From Alphaproteobacteria bacterium (GTDB lineage: Bacteria > Pseudomonadota > Alphaproteobacteria > UBA8366), in the NCBI GenBank assembly GCA_029861675.1, contig JAOTYV010000026.1:1-26182 (forward strand): 26,182 nucleotides of DNA. The letters are read 5' to 3'. The notes under the pieces are model-generated. The model had not been told where the DNA came from. It ran no database searches and was given only the letters and a program-made list of their open reading frames with translations. Made by a program: the position numbers and the translations under genes. The stretch's first letter is position 1; every line of letters begins with the position of its first letter. Shown here piece by piece: positions 16,888-24,501 of the stretch.

Positions 16888-17313
16888 TTACCGTTCGTTG
16901 CCGAGCCCGCGCCGGCATTTTCGCGCCAATTCCGCCAATTCGGGACCGGTGAGCGGATGGCCGTTGAAGGTCGCCGCGCCGGTATTCAGGTCGTATTTAA
17001 GCCGGCCAACCACCAATTCCGACCGCGGGAACCGGCGGGCGGCGCCACCTTCGAGAGGATTGAAGGAGATCTCGAATTCGACGGTCTTCGGAGCCTCGAA
17101 CGGAATGCGGCTCCCGGCCAAATCGGCAGGTGCAACCCGATTGCCATGCGCATCCACGCCAGGCTTGAACGCCACGTCGGGTGCCGGTCGGTGCACCACG
17201 AGCGCCGCGCAATCCCGGGTCGGAACCCGCAGTTTCGTTTGCGCGAATGCGGTCACCGCCGTGACGACCGCGAGCATTCCGGCCAGCGAAACTGTTCTGA
17301 ATCCGAACGTCAT
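16888..17313 (-). CDS. Small exported protein of unknown function
   Basis: I do not recognise this 141-residue protein. It begins with a convincing Sec signal peptide (MTFGFRTVSLAGMLAVVTAV, cut near AFA-QTKLRV), so it is probably periplasmic. The mature part has two cysteines (in RDCAALV and RKCRRG) that could pair, the segments VDAHGNRVAPADLAGSRIPF and KTVEFEISFNPLEGG, and repeated beta-strand-like stretches. No catalytic motif or lipobox is visible. It lies 113 bases before proS. A hairpin covers the bases just upstream of its ATG, and no strong ribosome site is present. Codon use and signal peptide support it as a real gene. Confidence 0.7.
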   Translation of the reverse strand: MTFGFRTVSLAGMLAVVTAVTAFAQTKLRVPTRDCAALVVHRPAPDVAFKPGVDAHGNRVAPADLAGSRIPFEAPKTVEFEISFNPLEGGAARRFPRSELVVGRLKYDLNTGAATFNGHPLTGPELAELARKCRRGLGNER

Positions 17314-17329
17314 GGGGTTATTCTACCCC
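17314..17329 (-). other. Hairpin abutting the start of the exported protein gene
   Basis: In the minus-strand direction GGGGT-AGAATA-ACCCC forms a 5-bp stem that ends immediately before the ATG at 17313. The only purine-rich run available as a ribosome site, GGGG at 17326-17329, would be in the stem. Translation may therefore be low or conditional. Confidence 0.4.
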
Positions 17330-17442
17330 GCCGCATCCCCAGATCCCACGTTTCCATGCAGTTCCTATCCGTGCCTCGGCCGGCAGCATCGGGCAGGAGA
17401 TGTAAATTTGCATCCTCTGCAATCTGTGCTTAGAGTTCCATT

Positions 17443-17609
17443 TCCCACGGAGGACGTGTCGCTATTTGGCGAGACAAAGTCCGAGTTTGGGGAGGGAATA
17501 ATCAAATAACAGGACCGGACACCCGAGCGACGACACCGGTTAAATAATAAAATTCACTGGGTTGCATTGCAGCAGGGCAAGATTTCAAACGCATCTTGCC
17601 CTTTTTTTT
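17443..17609 (+). ncRNA. Candidate plus-strand small RNA ending in a strong terminator
   Basis: The right end is set by an excellent intrinsic terminator. The left end is a guess from a weak promoter-like pair, TTGCAT (17408-17413), 17 bases, TAGAGT (17431-17436). The interval would carry a hairpin GTGTCGC-TATTTG-GCGAGAC (17456-17475, one mismatch), a longer-range ACCGG/CCGGT pairing (17514-17540) and the terminator stem. That makes about 165 bases, the usual size of bacterial small RNAs. No open frame with a good ribosome site was seen inside. Inference only; the terminator is solid, the rest is not. Confidence 0.3.
17575..17609 (+). terminator. Strong intrinsic terminator facing the plus strand
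   Basis: GGGCAAGAT (17575-17583), a 9-base loop, and the perfect complement ATCTTGCCC (17593-17601), followed by eight T (17602-17609). Read on the minus strand, the stem is followed by TGCTGC with no T-run, so it is oriented to stop plus-strand transcription. No plus-strand gene is evident upstream. It lies 27 bases past the 3' end of tag on the opposite strand. Confidence 0.85.
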
Positions 17610-17635
17610 GCCTGCAGCTAACAATCGTTCCGTTT

Positions 17636-18190
17636 CTATTTCCAGAAATTCTTTGGCGCGTTGAGCCAGGGCGGCTTTTGCGTGGCGATCTCCTGCATTA
17701 CCGGGCATCCGGTGCGGTGCGCGCCGGGGATATAGCCGAGGCTCATCAGGAATTCGCCGGTGATCTCGCCGCCGGTGAACAGAAACGTCTTGCGGAACAA
17801 TTTTACCCAATCATCCTTCGACAGCGGATGATGGCTGTCCAGCCAATCGGCGAACCCGCCATGCTGTTCCCGCAATGTCCGGACGCGCCGCGCGTTCTCG
17901 ATTGCCGCGTTGACCTTGAGCCGGTTGCGGATGATCCCCGCATCCGCCAGCAATCGCGCCCGGTCGTCCTCGCCGAAATCGGCGACCCGATCGACGTCAA
18001 AGCCCGCATAGGCCGCGGTGAAGGCCTCGCGTTTTTTCAGGATGGTCAGCCAGGACAGCCCCGCCTGATTGATTTCCAGCACCAGCCGCTCGAACAGCAC
18101 CGCGTCGTCGCGCGCTGGAAAGCCGTATTCCGTATCGTGATACGGACCGTGCTGCGGATGTCCCGGCGCGCTGTCGCAATAGTGGCTCAC
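17636..18190 (-). CDS. tag: DNA-3-methyladenine glycosylase I
   Basis: Base-excision repair enzyme removing 3-methyladenine from alkylated DNA. The 184-residue product begins MSHYCDSAPGHPQHGPYHDTEYGFP, matching the family start, and continues with FERLVLEINQAGLSWLTILKKREAF, FDVDRVA, NRLKVNAAIENARRV and SLGYIPGAHRTGCPV. The zinc-snap ligands known from E. coli Tag are present: C5 and H18 at the N-terminus, H158 and C162 at the C-terminus. I chose the GTG at 18190, with GGGG about 6 bases upstream, because the conserved protein starts there; the open frame further upstream is antisense-like sequence from the preceding gene. It follows the ThDP enzyme by 17 bases, so they are likely co-transcribed. 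Confidence 0.95.
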   Translation of the reverse strand: MSHYCDSAPGHPQHGPYHDTEYGFPARDDAVLFERLVLEINQAGLSWLTILKKREAFTAAYAGFDVDRVADFGEDDRARLLADAGIIRNRLKVNAAIENARRVRTLREQHGGFADWLDSHHPLSKDDWVKLFRKTFLFTGGEITGEFLMSLGYIPGAHRTGCPVMQEIATQKPPWLNAPKNFWK

Positions 18191-18207
18191 ACCAGCCCCA
18201 TTTGGAT

Positions 18208-19860
18208 TTATCCGGCCCGGAGATCGGAAATGGTATTCGCCGAATCGACGTTCTCGAGACTGGTATGCACGTCGATCACCGCGGGCCCGTCCGCCGCCAG
18301 CGCTTCCCGCAAGGCCGACGCCGCCTCTTCCGGCTTGTTCACGGTCACGCCGGTCGCGCCGAAGGCGCGCGCCCAGGCGGCGAAATCCGGGTTGACCAGA
18401 TCGTTGGTCCCGGCGGTCCGCCCGGGGTAGTGCATTTCCTGATGCAGGCGGATCGTGCCGTAGTGACCGTTGTTGGAAATCACCACGCGAATTTTCGCCT
18501 TCTCCTTGACCGCGGTGGCGAGTTCCGACCCGGTCATCAACACGCCGCCGTCGCCGACCAGGGCAACCACTTGCCGATCCGGATGGCGCAGCGCGGCCGC
18601 GACCGCCGCGGGCACGCCCATGCCCATCGCCCCCGCTTCCGACCCGAGCAGCGTTTGCGTCGCCTTGAAACGGTAATGGCGATGCATCCAACTCGCGAAA
18701 CTGCCGGCATCCGACGTGATCACCGCATCGTCGCCCAGTTGATCCTGCATTGCGGCAATCATATGGCCGAAATCAACGCCGTCCGGCGCATCCCGCACGA
18801 CCAGCCGGGCCGATTCCTCATATCCCGCATGCGCCTTCTCGACCCAGGCCTTGCGCTTGTCGGAAGGCGGCGGCGCGTTCTGCCCGGCCAACGCTTCGAG
18901 AAACGGTTGGGCTTCGCTGACCACGCCCAGGCTCGCCGGGACGGTCAGGCCGATCTTTCCCGCATCCGGATAGACATGCACCAGCCGCGCCCCCGCCGCC
19001 GGCACGGCGCCGCCGAGACGCGTCATCTCGCCCATCCGCGTGCCGACCGCGAGCACCAGATCGGCCTCGCGCGCCGCCGCCTGCAGCGACTTCGGCGGCC
19101 GGATCCCCAGTTCTCCCGCGAAGTTGGGATGGTCGTGGTCGAAGACGTCCTGATGCTCGAAAGTCCCGTACACCGGAATGCAATACGCCTCGCTTGCCGC
19201 CCGCAGCGCGCGCCGGGCTTCGGGCGATCCGGCGCGGCCGCCGACGATCATGATCGGCCGTTCGGCGGAGGTCAGCATGTCAGCGATCGCCGCGACATCG
19301 GAATCGGACGGCCGCACATGCGCCATCACCTGCCGCCCAATCGGTTTCGCTTCCGTGATAGCGGACAGCACATTGGTCGGCAAGCCTACCACCACGGGTC
19401 CAGGCGTGCCGCTCTCGGCGATGTGGATGGCGCGGGCGAGGATCTCCGCCATGCGGTCCGGATCGTCGACCTGTTCGATCGACTTCGCCATGTCGGCGAA
19501 GGTCTTGGTGAAGTCCATCTCCTGCACCGCGCCGCGTCCGATCTTGGTGTTCGACACCTGCCCCAGCATCAGCACCAGGGGATGGGCGCCCTGTTCGGCG
19601 GAATGGGCGGCGATCGACGCGTTGGTCGCGCCCGGTCCCCGGCTCGCGAACACCACGCCGGCCTTGCCGGTGATCTTCGCATCCGCCAGCGCCATGAACG
19701 CCGCGCCGCCCTCATGCCGGCAGGTCACGAACTCAATGATCGGATCGTCGCAGAGCTCGTCCATGACGGCCAGATAGCTCTCGCCGGGAACGCAGAACGC
19801 CCGGTCCAGGCCATGCAGTTTAAGCGTTTGAAGCAGCACTTTCGCGGCGGTCGTACCCAT
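18208..19860 (-). CDS. Acetolactate-synthase-like thiamine diphosphate enzyme
   Basis: Large ThDP-dependent decarboxylase or synthase of the acetolactate synthase family. The 550 residues show three domains: the Pyr domain with catalytic E50 in CRHEGGAAFMA, a central Rossmann-like domain around 190-320, and the PP domain with the ThDP/Mg motif starting at GDGG (436) and ending at N463-N464 before GHYGTI. The first 20 residues (AKVLLQTLKLHGLDRAFCVPGE) are typical for the family. No small regulatory subunit gene (ilvH/ilvN) is adjacent, so this is probably not the main biosynthetic AHAS. Similar stand-alone proteins are annotated acetolactate synthase, but the true substrate is not deducible. 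The ATG at 19860 matches the family start; no strong ribosome site is seen. It precedes tag by 17 bases. Confidence 0.88.
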   Translation of the reverse strand: MGTTAAKVLLQTLKLHGLDRAFCVPGESYLAVMDELCDDPIIEFVTCRHEGGAAFMALADAKITGKAGVVFASRGPGATNASIAAHSAEQGAHPLVLMLGQVSNTKIGRGAVQEMDFTKTFADMAKSIEQVDDPDRMAEILARAIHIAESGTPGPVVVGLPTNVLSAITEAKPIGRQVMAHVRPSDSDVAAIADMLTSAERPIMIVGGRAGSPEARRALRAASEAYCIPVYGTFEHQDVFDHDHPNFAGELGIRPPKSLQAAAREADLVLAVGTRMGEMTRLGGAVPAAGARLVHVYPDAGKIGLTVPASLGVVSEAQPFLEALAGQNAPPPSDKRKAWVEKAHAGYEESARLVVRDAPDGVDFGHMIAAMQDQLGDDAVITSDAGSFASWMHRHYRFKATQTLLGSEAGAMGMGVPAAVAAALRHPDRQVVALVGDGGVLMTGSELATAVKEKAKIRVVISNNGHYGTIRLHQEMHYPGRTAGTNDLVNPDFAAWARAFGATGVTVNKPEEAASALREALAADGPAVIDVHTSLENVDSANTISDLRAG

Positions 19861-19994
19861 GAATTTTCTTTCCCGGCGCGGGACGAAAGCGCCGATTCAG
19901 TTTGGAATGAAGGAAACGAAGCAATAATTGACGGGACCCGATCCTGCCCGCGAGACACCTAAGCCGCAAGGGGGTGCGTGAATTTATTGGGAGC

Positions 19995-20010
19995 GTTGGC
20001 GGGCGCCAAC
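19995..20010. other. Hairpin between the orphan gene and the ThDP enzyme gene
   Basis: GTTGGC-GGGC-GCCAAC, a perfect 6-bp stem with a 4-base loop, 43 bases past the stop of the AT-rich orphan gene. No T-run follows on either strand, so termination is doubtful. It lies in the 192-base gap at 19861-20052, in which I see no good promoter for the ThDP gene. Confidence 0.4.
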
Positions 20011-20052
20011 CGCAACGAAACGAGAAATTCCGAAACTACGGGGAGCTTTGTA

Positions 20053-20571
20053 TCAACAATTATCGAAGGAACGGAGACTGCCTTCTAATTTTTTGAGATC
20101 CTCAATTAGTTCCAATTGCCATTCTGGACTCTCTGAGCTGCTCGGTTGCGCTCCCTGCACGTGTCGTAAAAGCCCTTCAATCAATGCAAGTAACACCTCA
20201 CACTGCCTTCGATCCAATGGAATCGGTCCATATATTCTGATATATTCGTTAAAGTAATAGAAGAAAAAGTGAACTGTTTCATCTTCATTAGGATCATCAT
20301 CAATATCGTAAGCGATGTATTTCAAGTATGGCGCCATATAAAATATTAGCGCGCTGTGCTTCAAGACAGCCCAACTTTCAATTGCAGATATGCTGCCGAA
20401 AGTTCCTGTTTTTATATTTTGGTAAAACTCGTCCTGACTTTTCCCAAGAAATTCCCTTACCGCATATTCCTTGTCCAGCTCATCGAAGCCGTCAAAATCT
20501 ACAAACTCACCAAGACTTGGCACCGCATCGGAACCGAACGCCGCATCGATATCCCGCGTCGATACTTTCAT
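20053..20571 (-). CDS. AT-rich orphan protein of unknown function, resembling an immunity-type protein
   Basis: A 172-residue soluble acidic protein I cannot name with confidence. Visible segments: FVDFDGFDELDKEYAVREF, then FYQNIKTGTFGSISAIESW, a helical ALIFYMAPYLKYIAYDI, an acidic run DDDPNEDET (91-99), HFFFYYFNEYIRIYGPIPLD, RRQCEVLLALIEGLLRHVQG and a Ser/Glu-rich end. The pattern of a tyrosine-rich helix, an acidic loop, then PLDRRQ and a long helix resembles DUF6714-like proteins, some linked to toxin immunity; this is a weak guess. The ATG at 20571 lies 14 bases after DUF1467 and has an AGG 6 bases upstream. Base composition differs sharply from its neighbours: two 60-base lines I counted gave 35 and 47 percent GC. 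That suggests recent transfer. Confidence 0.75.
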   Translation of the reverse strand: MKVSTRDIDAAFGSDAVPSLGEFVDFDGFDELDKEYAVREFLGKSQDEFYQNIKTGTFGSISAIESWAVLKHSALIFYMAPYLKYIAYDIDDDPNEDETVHFFFYYFNEYIRIYGPIPLDRRQCEVLLALIEGLLRHVQGAQPSSSESPEWQLELIEDLKKLEGSLRSFDNC

Positions 20572-20585
20572 ATCCAGCCTAACTA

Positions 20586-20828
20586 TTAATTCGGGATACC
20601 CCGAAAATTGATAAACCCGGCGGCGGACACGACGTAGATGATCACGAATATCACTAGCGCAATCCCGGTCGTTATCGCGAACTTCAGGACGATCCGCGGC
20701 TTTTCCGGCGCGCTCGTCGCGTGGCCCGGTTCCGGGTCTTCGACCGCGCGATTGCCCCAGGGCAGAACCATGAACAGCACCAACCACCAGATCACCAGGA
20801 ACACCAGCGTGCCGCTGAACCAAGTCAT
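20586..20828 (-). CDS. DUF1467 family small membrane protein
   Basis: 80-residue inner-membrane protein with two hydrophobic helices (about residues 4-24 and 50-70) joined by a short polar loop. The family is nearly confined to alphaproteobacteria and has no assigned function. The start TWFSGTLVFLVIWWLVLFMVLPWGNR and the end GFINFRGIPN fit the family. The ATG at 20828 is 3 bases after the epimerase stop, so they are coupled. In many relatives it sits between mce and proS. Confidence 0.9.
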   Translation of the reverse strand: MTWFSGTLVFLVIWWLVLFMVLPWGNRAVEDPEPGHATSAPEKPRIVLKFAITTGIALVIFVIIYVVSAAGFINFRGIPN

Positions 20829-20831
20829 CGC

Positions 20832-21236
20832 CTACACCTGTTCCAGTTCGATCAGCGTGCCACAGAAATCCTTCGGGTGCAGGAACAGGACCGGCTTGCC
20901 ATGCGCGCCTGGCGTCGGCTCACCGCCGCCCAGCACGGTCGCCCCCTCGGCCTGCAGCCGGTCCCGCGCCGCCGCGATGTCGTCCACTTCGTAGCACACA
21001 TGATGGATACCGCCCGCCGGATTGCGGTCGAGAAACTTCGCCAGCGGCGAGTCCGGCCCGAGCGGGTGCAACAGCTCGATTTTCGTGTTGGGCAGTTCCA
21101 CGAACACGGTGGTGACCCCATGGTCCGCCAGCGCCAACGGATCGGAAACCCGCGCACCCAGCGTGTCCCGGTATACGGCTGTCGCGGCCGTCAGATCCGG
21201 CACTGCGATGGCCACATGGTTCAGCTTGCCGATCAT
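20832..21236 (-). CDS. mce: Methylmalonyl-CoA epimerase
   Basis: VOC-fold metalloenzyme interconverting the R and S forms of methylmalonyl-CoA in propionyl-CoA breakdown. The 134 residues have the paired VOC modules with probable metal ligands H7 (LNHVAIAVPDL), H79 (AGGIHHVCYEVDD) and E130 (GTLIELEQ). KIELLHPLG and HPKDFCG are also typical. The length is normal. It starts 26 bases after rnj and ends 3 bases before the DUF1467 gene. The mutase and carboxylase genes are not in the window. Confidence 0.93.
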   Translation of the reverse strand: MIGKLNHVAIAVPDLTAATAVYRDTLGARVSDPLALADHGVTTVFVELPNTKIELLHPLGPDSPLAKFLDRNPAGGIHHVCYEVDDIAAARDRLQAEGATVLGGGEPTPGAHGKPVLFLHPKDFCGTLIELEQV

Positions 21237-21262
21237 TTCCAGCCAATCCTAATTCGTCGCCC

Positions 21263-22939
21263 TTACAGGCGCACCAGATGAATATCGGTTTCGGGCCGCT
21301 TGCCGCACACATCACGCAGGCACCGGCGAACCGCGCGGCGCGCCCGCTCGCTGACCGCCGCATCGTCGCGCCGGTCCTTCGCCGACATATCCTCGAGCGC
21401 GTCGATGAGCGCGTCGATCACCTCATCCAGGACATCCGCCTCCGCATCGTCGTCGAGCACGCCGATCATGCTGACGATCGGCTCCCCATGCAGGTTGCCC
21501 TTGCCGTCCATGATTACGGTCGCGACGGCGGAGCCGTGAAAGGTCATCTTGCGCCGGTCCCGGATCGTATGGCTGTCGAGATTGATCAAGCGGTTGCCGT
21601 CGAGCGCGAGGCGTCCGCTGAATACCTCGTCGATAATCTCCGCATCGCCCGGCGCTAGACGCACCAAATCGCCGTTATGCACGACCACCGACCGCGGCAC
21701 CTGGCAGGCGCGCGCCAGTTTCGCATGGGCATAGAGATGGCGGGATTCGCCGTGCACCGGAACCGCGACCTGGGGGCGCACCCATTGGTACATCTGCGCC
21801 AATTCATCCTGTGCCGGATGGCCGGAAACGTGGATGTCGTCGCCGCGCGCCGTGACCACGTCGATGCCGCGCTGGCTAAGCCGGTTTTGCAGCCGGTTAA
21901 TCGCTATTTCATTGCCCGGAATGATCCGGCTGGAAAAGATCACCGCGTCGCCGGGGTCGAGGTCGACCGCCTGATGATCGCCGTTCGCGATACGGGTCAG
22001 CGCGGCGCGCGGCTCGCCCTGACTGCCGGTGCAGATGATCAGGGTCTTGTCCCGGGGCAGCAAACCGGCGTCGCTCTCGCTGACGAAGGGCGGGATATCA
22101 GTCATGTAACCGGTTTCCTTTGCCGCGTCGTACATCCGCCACAGCGACCGGCCGACCAGCGCCACATCGCGGCCATGGGCGGCGCCCGCATGGGCGATCG
22201 TCTCCAGCCGCGCCACATTGGAGGAAAAGCAGGCGACCGCGACCCGGTTCTCGAACTGGCCGACCAGTTCCACCAGATTTTCGCGCACATCCGCTTCCGA
22301 CCCGGATTCTCCGGGCACCAGCACATTGGTCGAATCGCAGACCATCGCCAATACGCCCTCCTCGCCGACCCGGATCAACGCCTCCTCATCAGCGGTCGCG
22401 CCAACCAGGGGCGACGGATCGAGCTTCCAGTCGCCGGTGTGCATGACCGTGCCCGCCCCGGTGCGGATCACCACCGCGTTCGGCTCGGGTATCGAATGGG
22501 TAAGAGTAATCAATTCGATATCGAAAGGGCCGACGTCGAAGGTGCCCGAAAGCGGTATCTCGGTGAGCGGAACCCGCTTGAGCAGGTCGGTCTCGGCAAG
22601 CTTGCGGCGCAGCAGCGCAGCCGTGAACGGCGTGGCATACACAGGGCAGCGCAATCGGTCCCAGACGTACTGCACAGCCCCCAAATGGTCCTCATGGGCA
22701 TGGGTAAGCACCAGCCCCGCAAGGTCGTCGCGCCGTTCCTCGATAAAGGACGGGTCGGGCATGATGACTTCGACGCCCGGCGTCGTGTCGTCCCGGAAGG
22801 TGATGCCGAGATCGACCATCAGCCATTTACCGGCATGGCCATAGAGATTGAGATTCATGCCGATTTCACCGGCGCCGCCGAGCGGGAGAAACAGCAGTTC
22901 ATCGTCTCCCGGCGCTCCGGTCGAAAGGTAGTCGCTCAT
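21263..22939 (-). CDS. rnj: Ribonuclease J
   Basis: Metallo-beta-lactamase/beta-CASP nuclease with 5'-exonuclease and endonuclease activity, central to RNA decay and rRNA maturation in many alphaproteobacteria. The 558-residue product has LPLGGAGEIGMNL near the start, the HxHxDH motif at 80-85 (THAHEDHLG), the beta-CASP part with CDSTNVLVPGESGSE, ICTGSQGEPRAAL, SSRIIPGNE and VHGESRHLYAHAKLA, and a C-terminal domain. The ATG at 22939 overlaps the coaX stop by 4 bases (ATGA). An open frame upstream is only coaX in another frame. Confidence 0.96.
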   Translation of the reverse strand: MSDYLSTGAPGDDELLFLPLGGAGEIGMNLNLYGHAGKWLMVDLGITFRDDTTPGVEVIMPDPSFIEERRDDLAGLVLTHAHEDHLGAVQYVWDRLRCPVYATPFTAALLRRKLAETDLLKRVPLTEIPLSGTFDVGPFDIELITLTHSIPEPNAVVIRTGAGTVMHTGDWKLDPSPLVGATADEEALIRVGEEGVLAMVCDSTNVLVPGESGSEADVRENLVELVGQFENRVAVACFSSNVARLETIAHAGAAHGRDVALVGRSLWRMYDAAKETGYMTDIPPFVSESDAGLLPRDKTLIICTGSQGEPRAALTRIANGDHQAVDLDPGDAVIFSSRIIPGNEIAINRLQNRLSQRGIDVVTARGDDIHVSGHPAQDELAQMYQWVRPQVAVPVHGESRHLYAHAKLARACQVPRSVVVHNGDLVRLAPGDAEIIDEVFSGRLALDGNRLINLDSHTIRDRRKMTFHGSAVATVIMDGKGNLHGEPIVSMIGVLDDDAEADVLDEVIDALIDALEDMSAKDRRDDAAVSERARRAVRRCLRDVCGKRPETDIHLVRL

Positions 22940-23709
22940 GCGGTGCGGTTCCGGTGATAGATTTCCGCGAGCCCGCGGACGGTCATGTTCCGGTCGATAT
23001 GCTCGATCACGTCTGTTGCGCCGGCGAACAGCGGCGCCAACCCGCCGGTGGCGATCACCGTGGGGTCTCCGCCCGCCTCCTTGCGTATCCGCTCGACCAG
23101 CCCTTCGATCATCGCGATGTATCCCCAAAAAACGCCGGACTGCATCGCCGGTATCGTCGCCTTGCCGATGACTTGCTCCGGTTTGCGAATATTGATCCGC
23201 GGCAGTAAGGCGGAAGCGCGGTACAACGCATCCACGGACAGGTTGATTCCCGGTGCGATGACACCGCCGGTGTAATTGCCGTCCGCATCGGTGAGTTCGA
23301 ATGTCGTCGCCGTGCCAAAATCGATGATGATCAGCGGACCCCCGTATCGTTCTTTCGCGGCGACGGCGTTTGCCAAACGATCCGCGCCGACTTGATCCGG
23401 CCGGTCGATCAGAATTTCAATGCCAAGATCGATGTCCGGCTCCCCCACCAGCATCGGCTTGCACCCGAAGAAGCTCTCACACAGCGTCACGAGATTGAAG
23501 CGCGCTTCCGGCACGACACTGGCGATGATCGCGGCGTCGATATCCGCCACTACGATGCCTTGCAGGCCCATGAGCTGGGTCAGCCAGACCGCGTATTCGT
23601 CCGCGGTCCGTTTCGGATTGTTGTGACAGCGCCAGACACCCTTGCGGTCACCGTCGTCGGAAACGCTGAAAACCACGTTGGTATTGCCGGAATCAATGGC
23701 GAGCAGCAC
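22936..23709 (-). CDS. coaX: Type III pantothenate kinase
   Basis: First step of CoA synthesis, phosphorylating pantothenate. It belongs to the acetate-kinase/ASKHA superfamily and is unrelated to CoaA. The 257 residues show the phosphate loop DSGNTNVVF (6-14), GADRLAN (108-114), DFGTATTF (130-137) and GGVIAPG (148-154), all hallmarks of type III. The ATG at 23709 is 21 bases after birA, and its stop overlaps rnj. The nuoN-birA-coaX-rnj order is common in alphaproteobacteria. Confidence 0.97.
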   Translation of the reverse strand: MLLAIDSGNTNVVFSVSDDGDRKGVWRCHNNPKRTADEYAVWLTQLMGLQGIVVADIDAAIIASVVPEARFNLVTLCESFFGCKPMLVGEPDIDLGIEILIDRPDQVGADRLANAVAAKERYGGPLIIIDFGTATTFELTDADGNYTGGVIAPGINLSVDALYRASALLPRINIRKPEQVIGKATIPAMQSGVFWGYIAMIEGLVERIRKEAGGDPTVIATGGLAPLFAGATDVIEHIDRNMTVRGLAEIYHRNRTA

Positions 23710-23730
23710 CGTTCAACCCTCTCTTCGCGG

Positions 23731-24486
23731 TCATCCAAAATACACATCTCCGGCGGAGATGGTTTGACGCGTACCATCTGCAAGGTCGAGGAGCAACGCA
23801 CCGGTTTGGTCCATGCCGCCAAAAAGTCCCCGAATTTCACGATCGGGCAAGCGAACGGTCATTTCTTTGCCCAAGCCGTGCGCCCGATTTAGCCAGGCGT
23901 CCCGAACGGGCGCCATGCCCGCAGTCTCCCACCGCGTCCGCCACCCATGCAAGGCCGTCAAAAACACCGGCAGCACGGTACCGGCGCCAAGCCCGGCCGC
24001 ACCGGCGGCGTGCAGGCTGGTCGCCGGATAGTCCGTGTCCTGCGGGGCTTCGACCACGTTGACGCCACAACCAATAACCACCCAGTCGACCGCGTCCGTC
24101 CCCGCGCCGGAGGACTCGAGCAGGATACCCGCCACCTTCGCGCCGTCGATCAGCACATCGTTGGGCCATTTCTGACAAACCGTGCGGCCAGTCGGCAGGA
24201 CGGCGTCCAGCGTCTCCGCAAGGGTGACCGCGGTGACAAAGGAGAGCTGGGCGGCGACCGCCGGCGGGGCCGCCGGACGAACCACGATCGAGCAATAGAG
24301 GTTGCCCGCCGGCGACTGCCAATTGCGGCCTCGCCGCCCCCGGCCGGCGCTTTGACGGTCGGCCCGAACCACGGTGCCGTCGGCGGCGCCGGCGACCGCC
24401 AGACGCGACGCCTCGTCATTCGTGGATCCCAAAACCGGATATTCGATGAGCGTGAAGGGTTCGGGAACGGTGACCGGGGCGGCCAT
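23731..24486 (-). CDS. birA: Biotin--[acetyl-CoA-carboxylase] ligase
   Basis: Activates biotin with ATP and attaches it to biotin carboxyl carrier proteins. The 251-residue protein has the biotinyl-AMP motif GRGRRGRNW (48-56), KWPNDVL (106-112) and the catalytic lysine K117 in GAKVAGILLE, then WVVIGCGVNV and a C-terminal SH3-like domain. It lacks the N-terminal helix-turn-helix of E. coli BirA, so it should not act as a repressor. It starts 15 bases after nuoN. Confidence 0.96.
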   Translation of the reverse strand: MAAPVTVPEPFTLIEYPVLGSTNDEASRLAVAGAADGTVVRADRQSAGRGRRGRNWQSPAGNLYCSIVVRPAAPPAVAAQLSFVTAVTLAETLDAVLPTGRTVCQKWPNDVLIDGAKVAGILLESSGAGTDAVDWVVIGCGVNVVEAPQDTDYPATSLHAAGAAGLGAGTVLPVFLTALHGWRTRWETAGMAPVRDAWLNRAHGLGKEMTVRLPDREIRGLFGGMDQTGALLLDLADGTRQTISAGDVYFG

Positions 24487-24501
24487 GCGCGCGGTGCGGC
24501 G

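Larger units (their letters stand above)
17330..17635. other. Intergenic region between tag and the exported protein gene
   Basis: About 300 bases without a supported protein gene. It contains a plus-strand intrinsic terminator (17575-17609) and several smaller inverted repeats (17456-17475; 17514-17518 with 17536-17540), which together suggest a structured plus-strand RNA. A near-palindrome GATGTAAATTTGCATC lies at 17398-17413. No tRNA-like fold, T-psi-C box or known RNA family was recognised. Confidence 0.6.

Noticed and set aside
16898..17509. 203-codon plus-strand frame ending before the orphan terminator
   Set aside because: It is mostly antisense to the exported protein gene with a real signal peptide, and its composition is not protein-like. 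It could in principle be the gene served by the terminator, but nothing supports it.
17502..17810. 102-codon minus-strand frame across the tag 3' end and terminator
   Set aside because: Reads tag in another frame and then structured non-coding DNA; no family resemblance.
18202..19962. 586-codon plus-strand open frame antisense to the ThDP enzyme
   Set aside because: Arg/His-rich composition typical of an antisense frame; the minus-strand gene carries full ThDP motifs.
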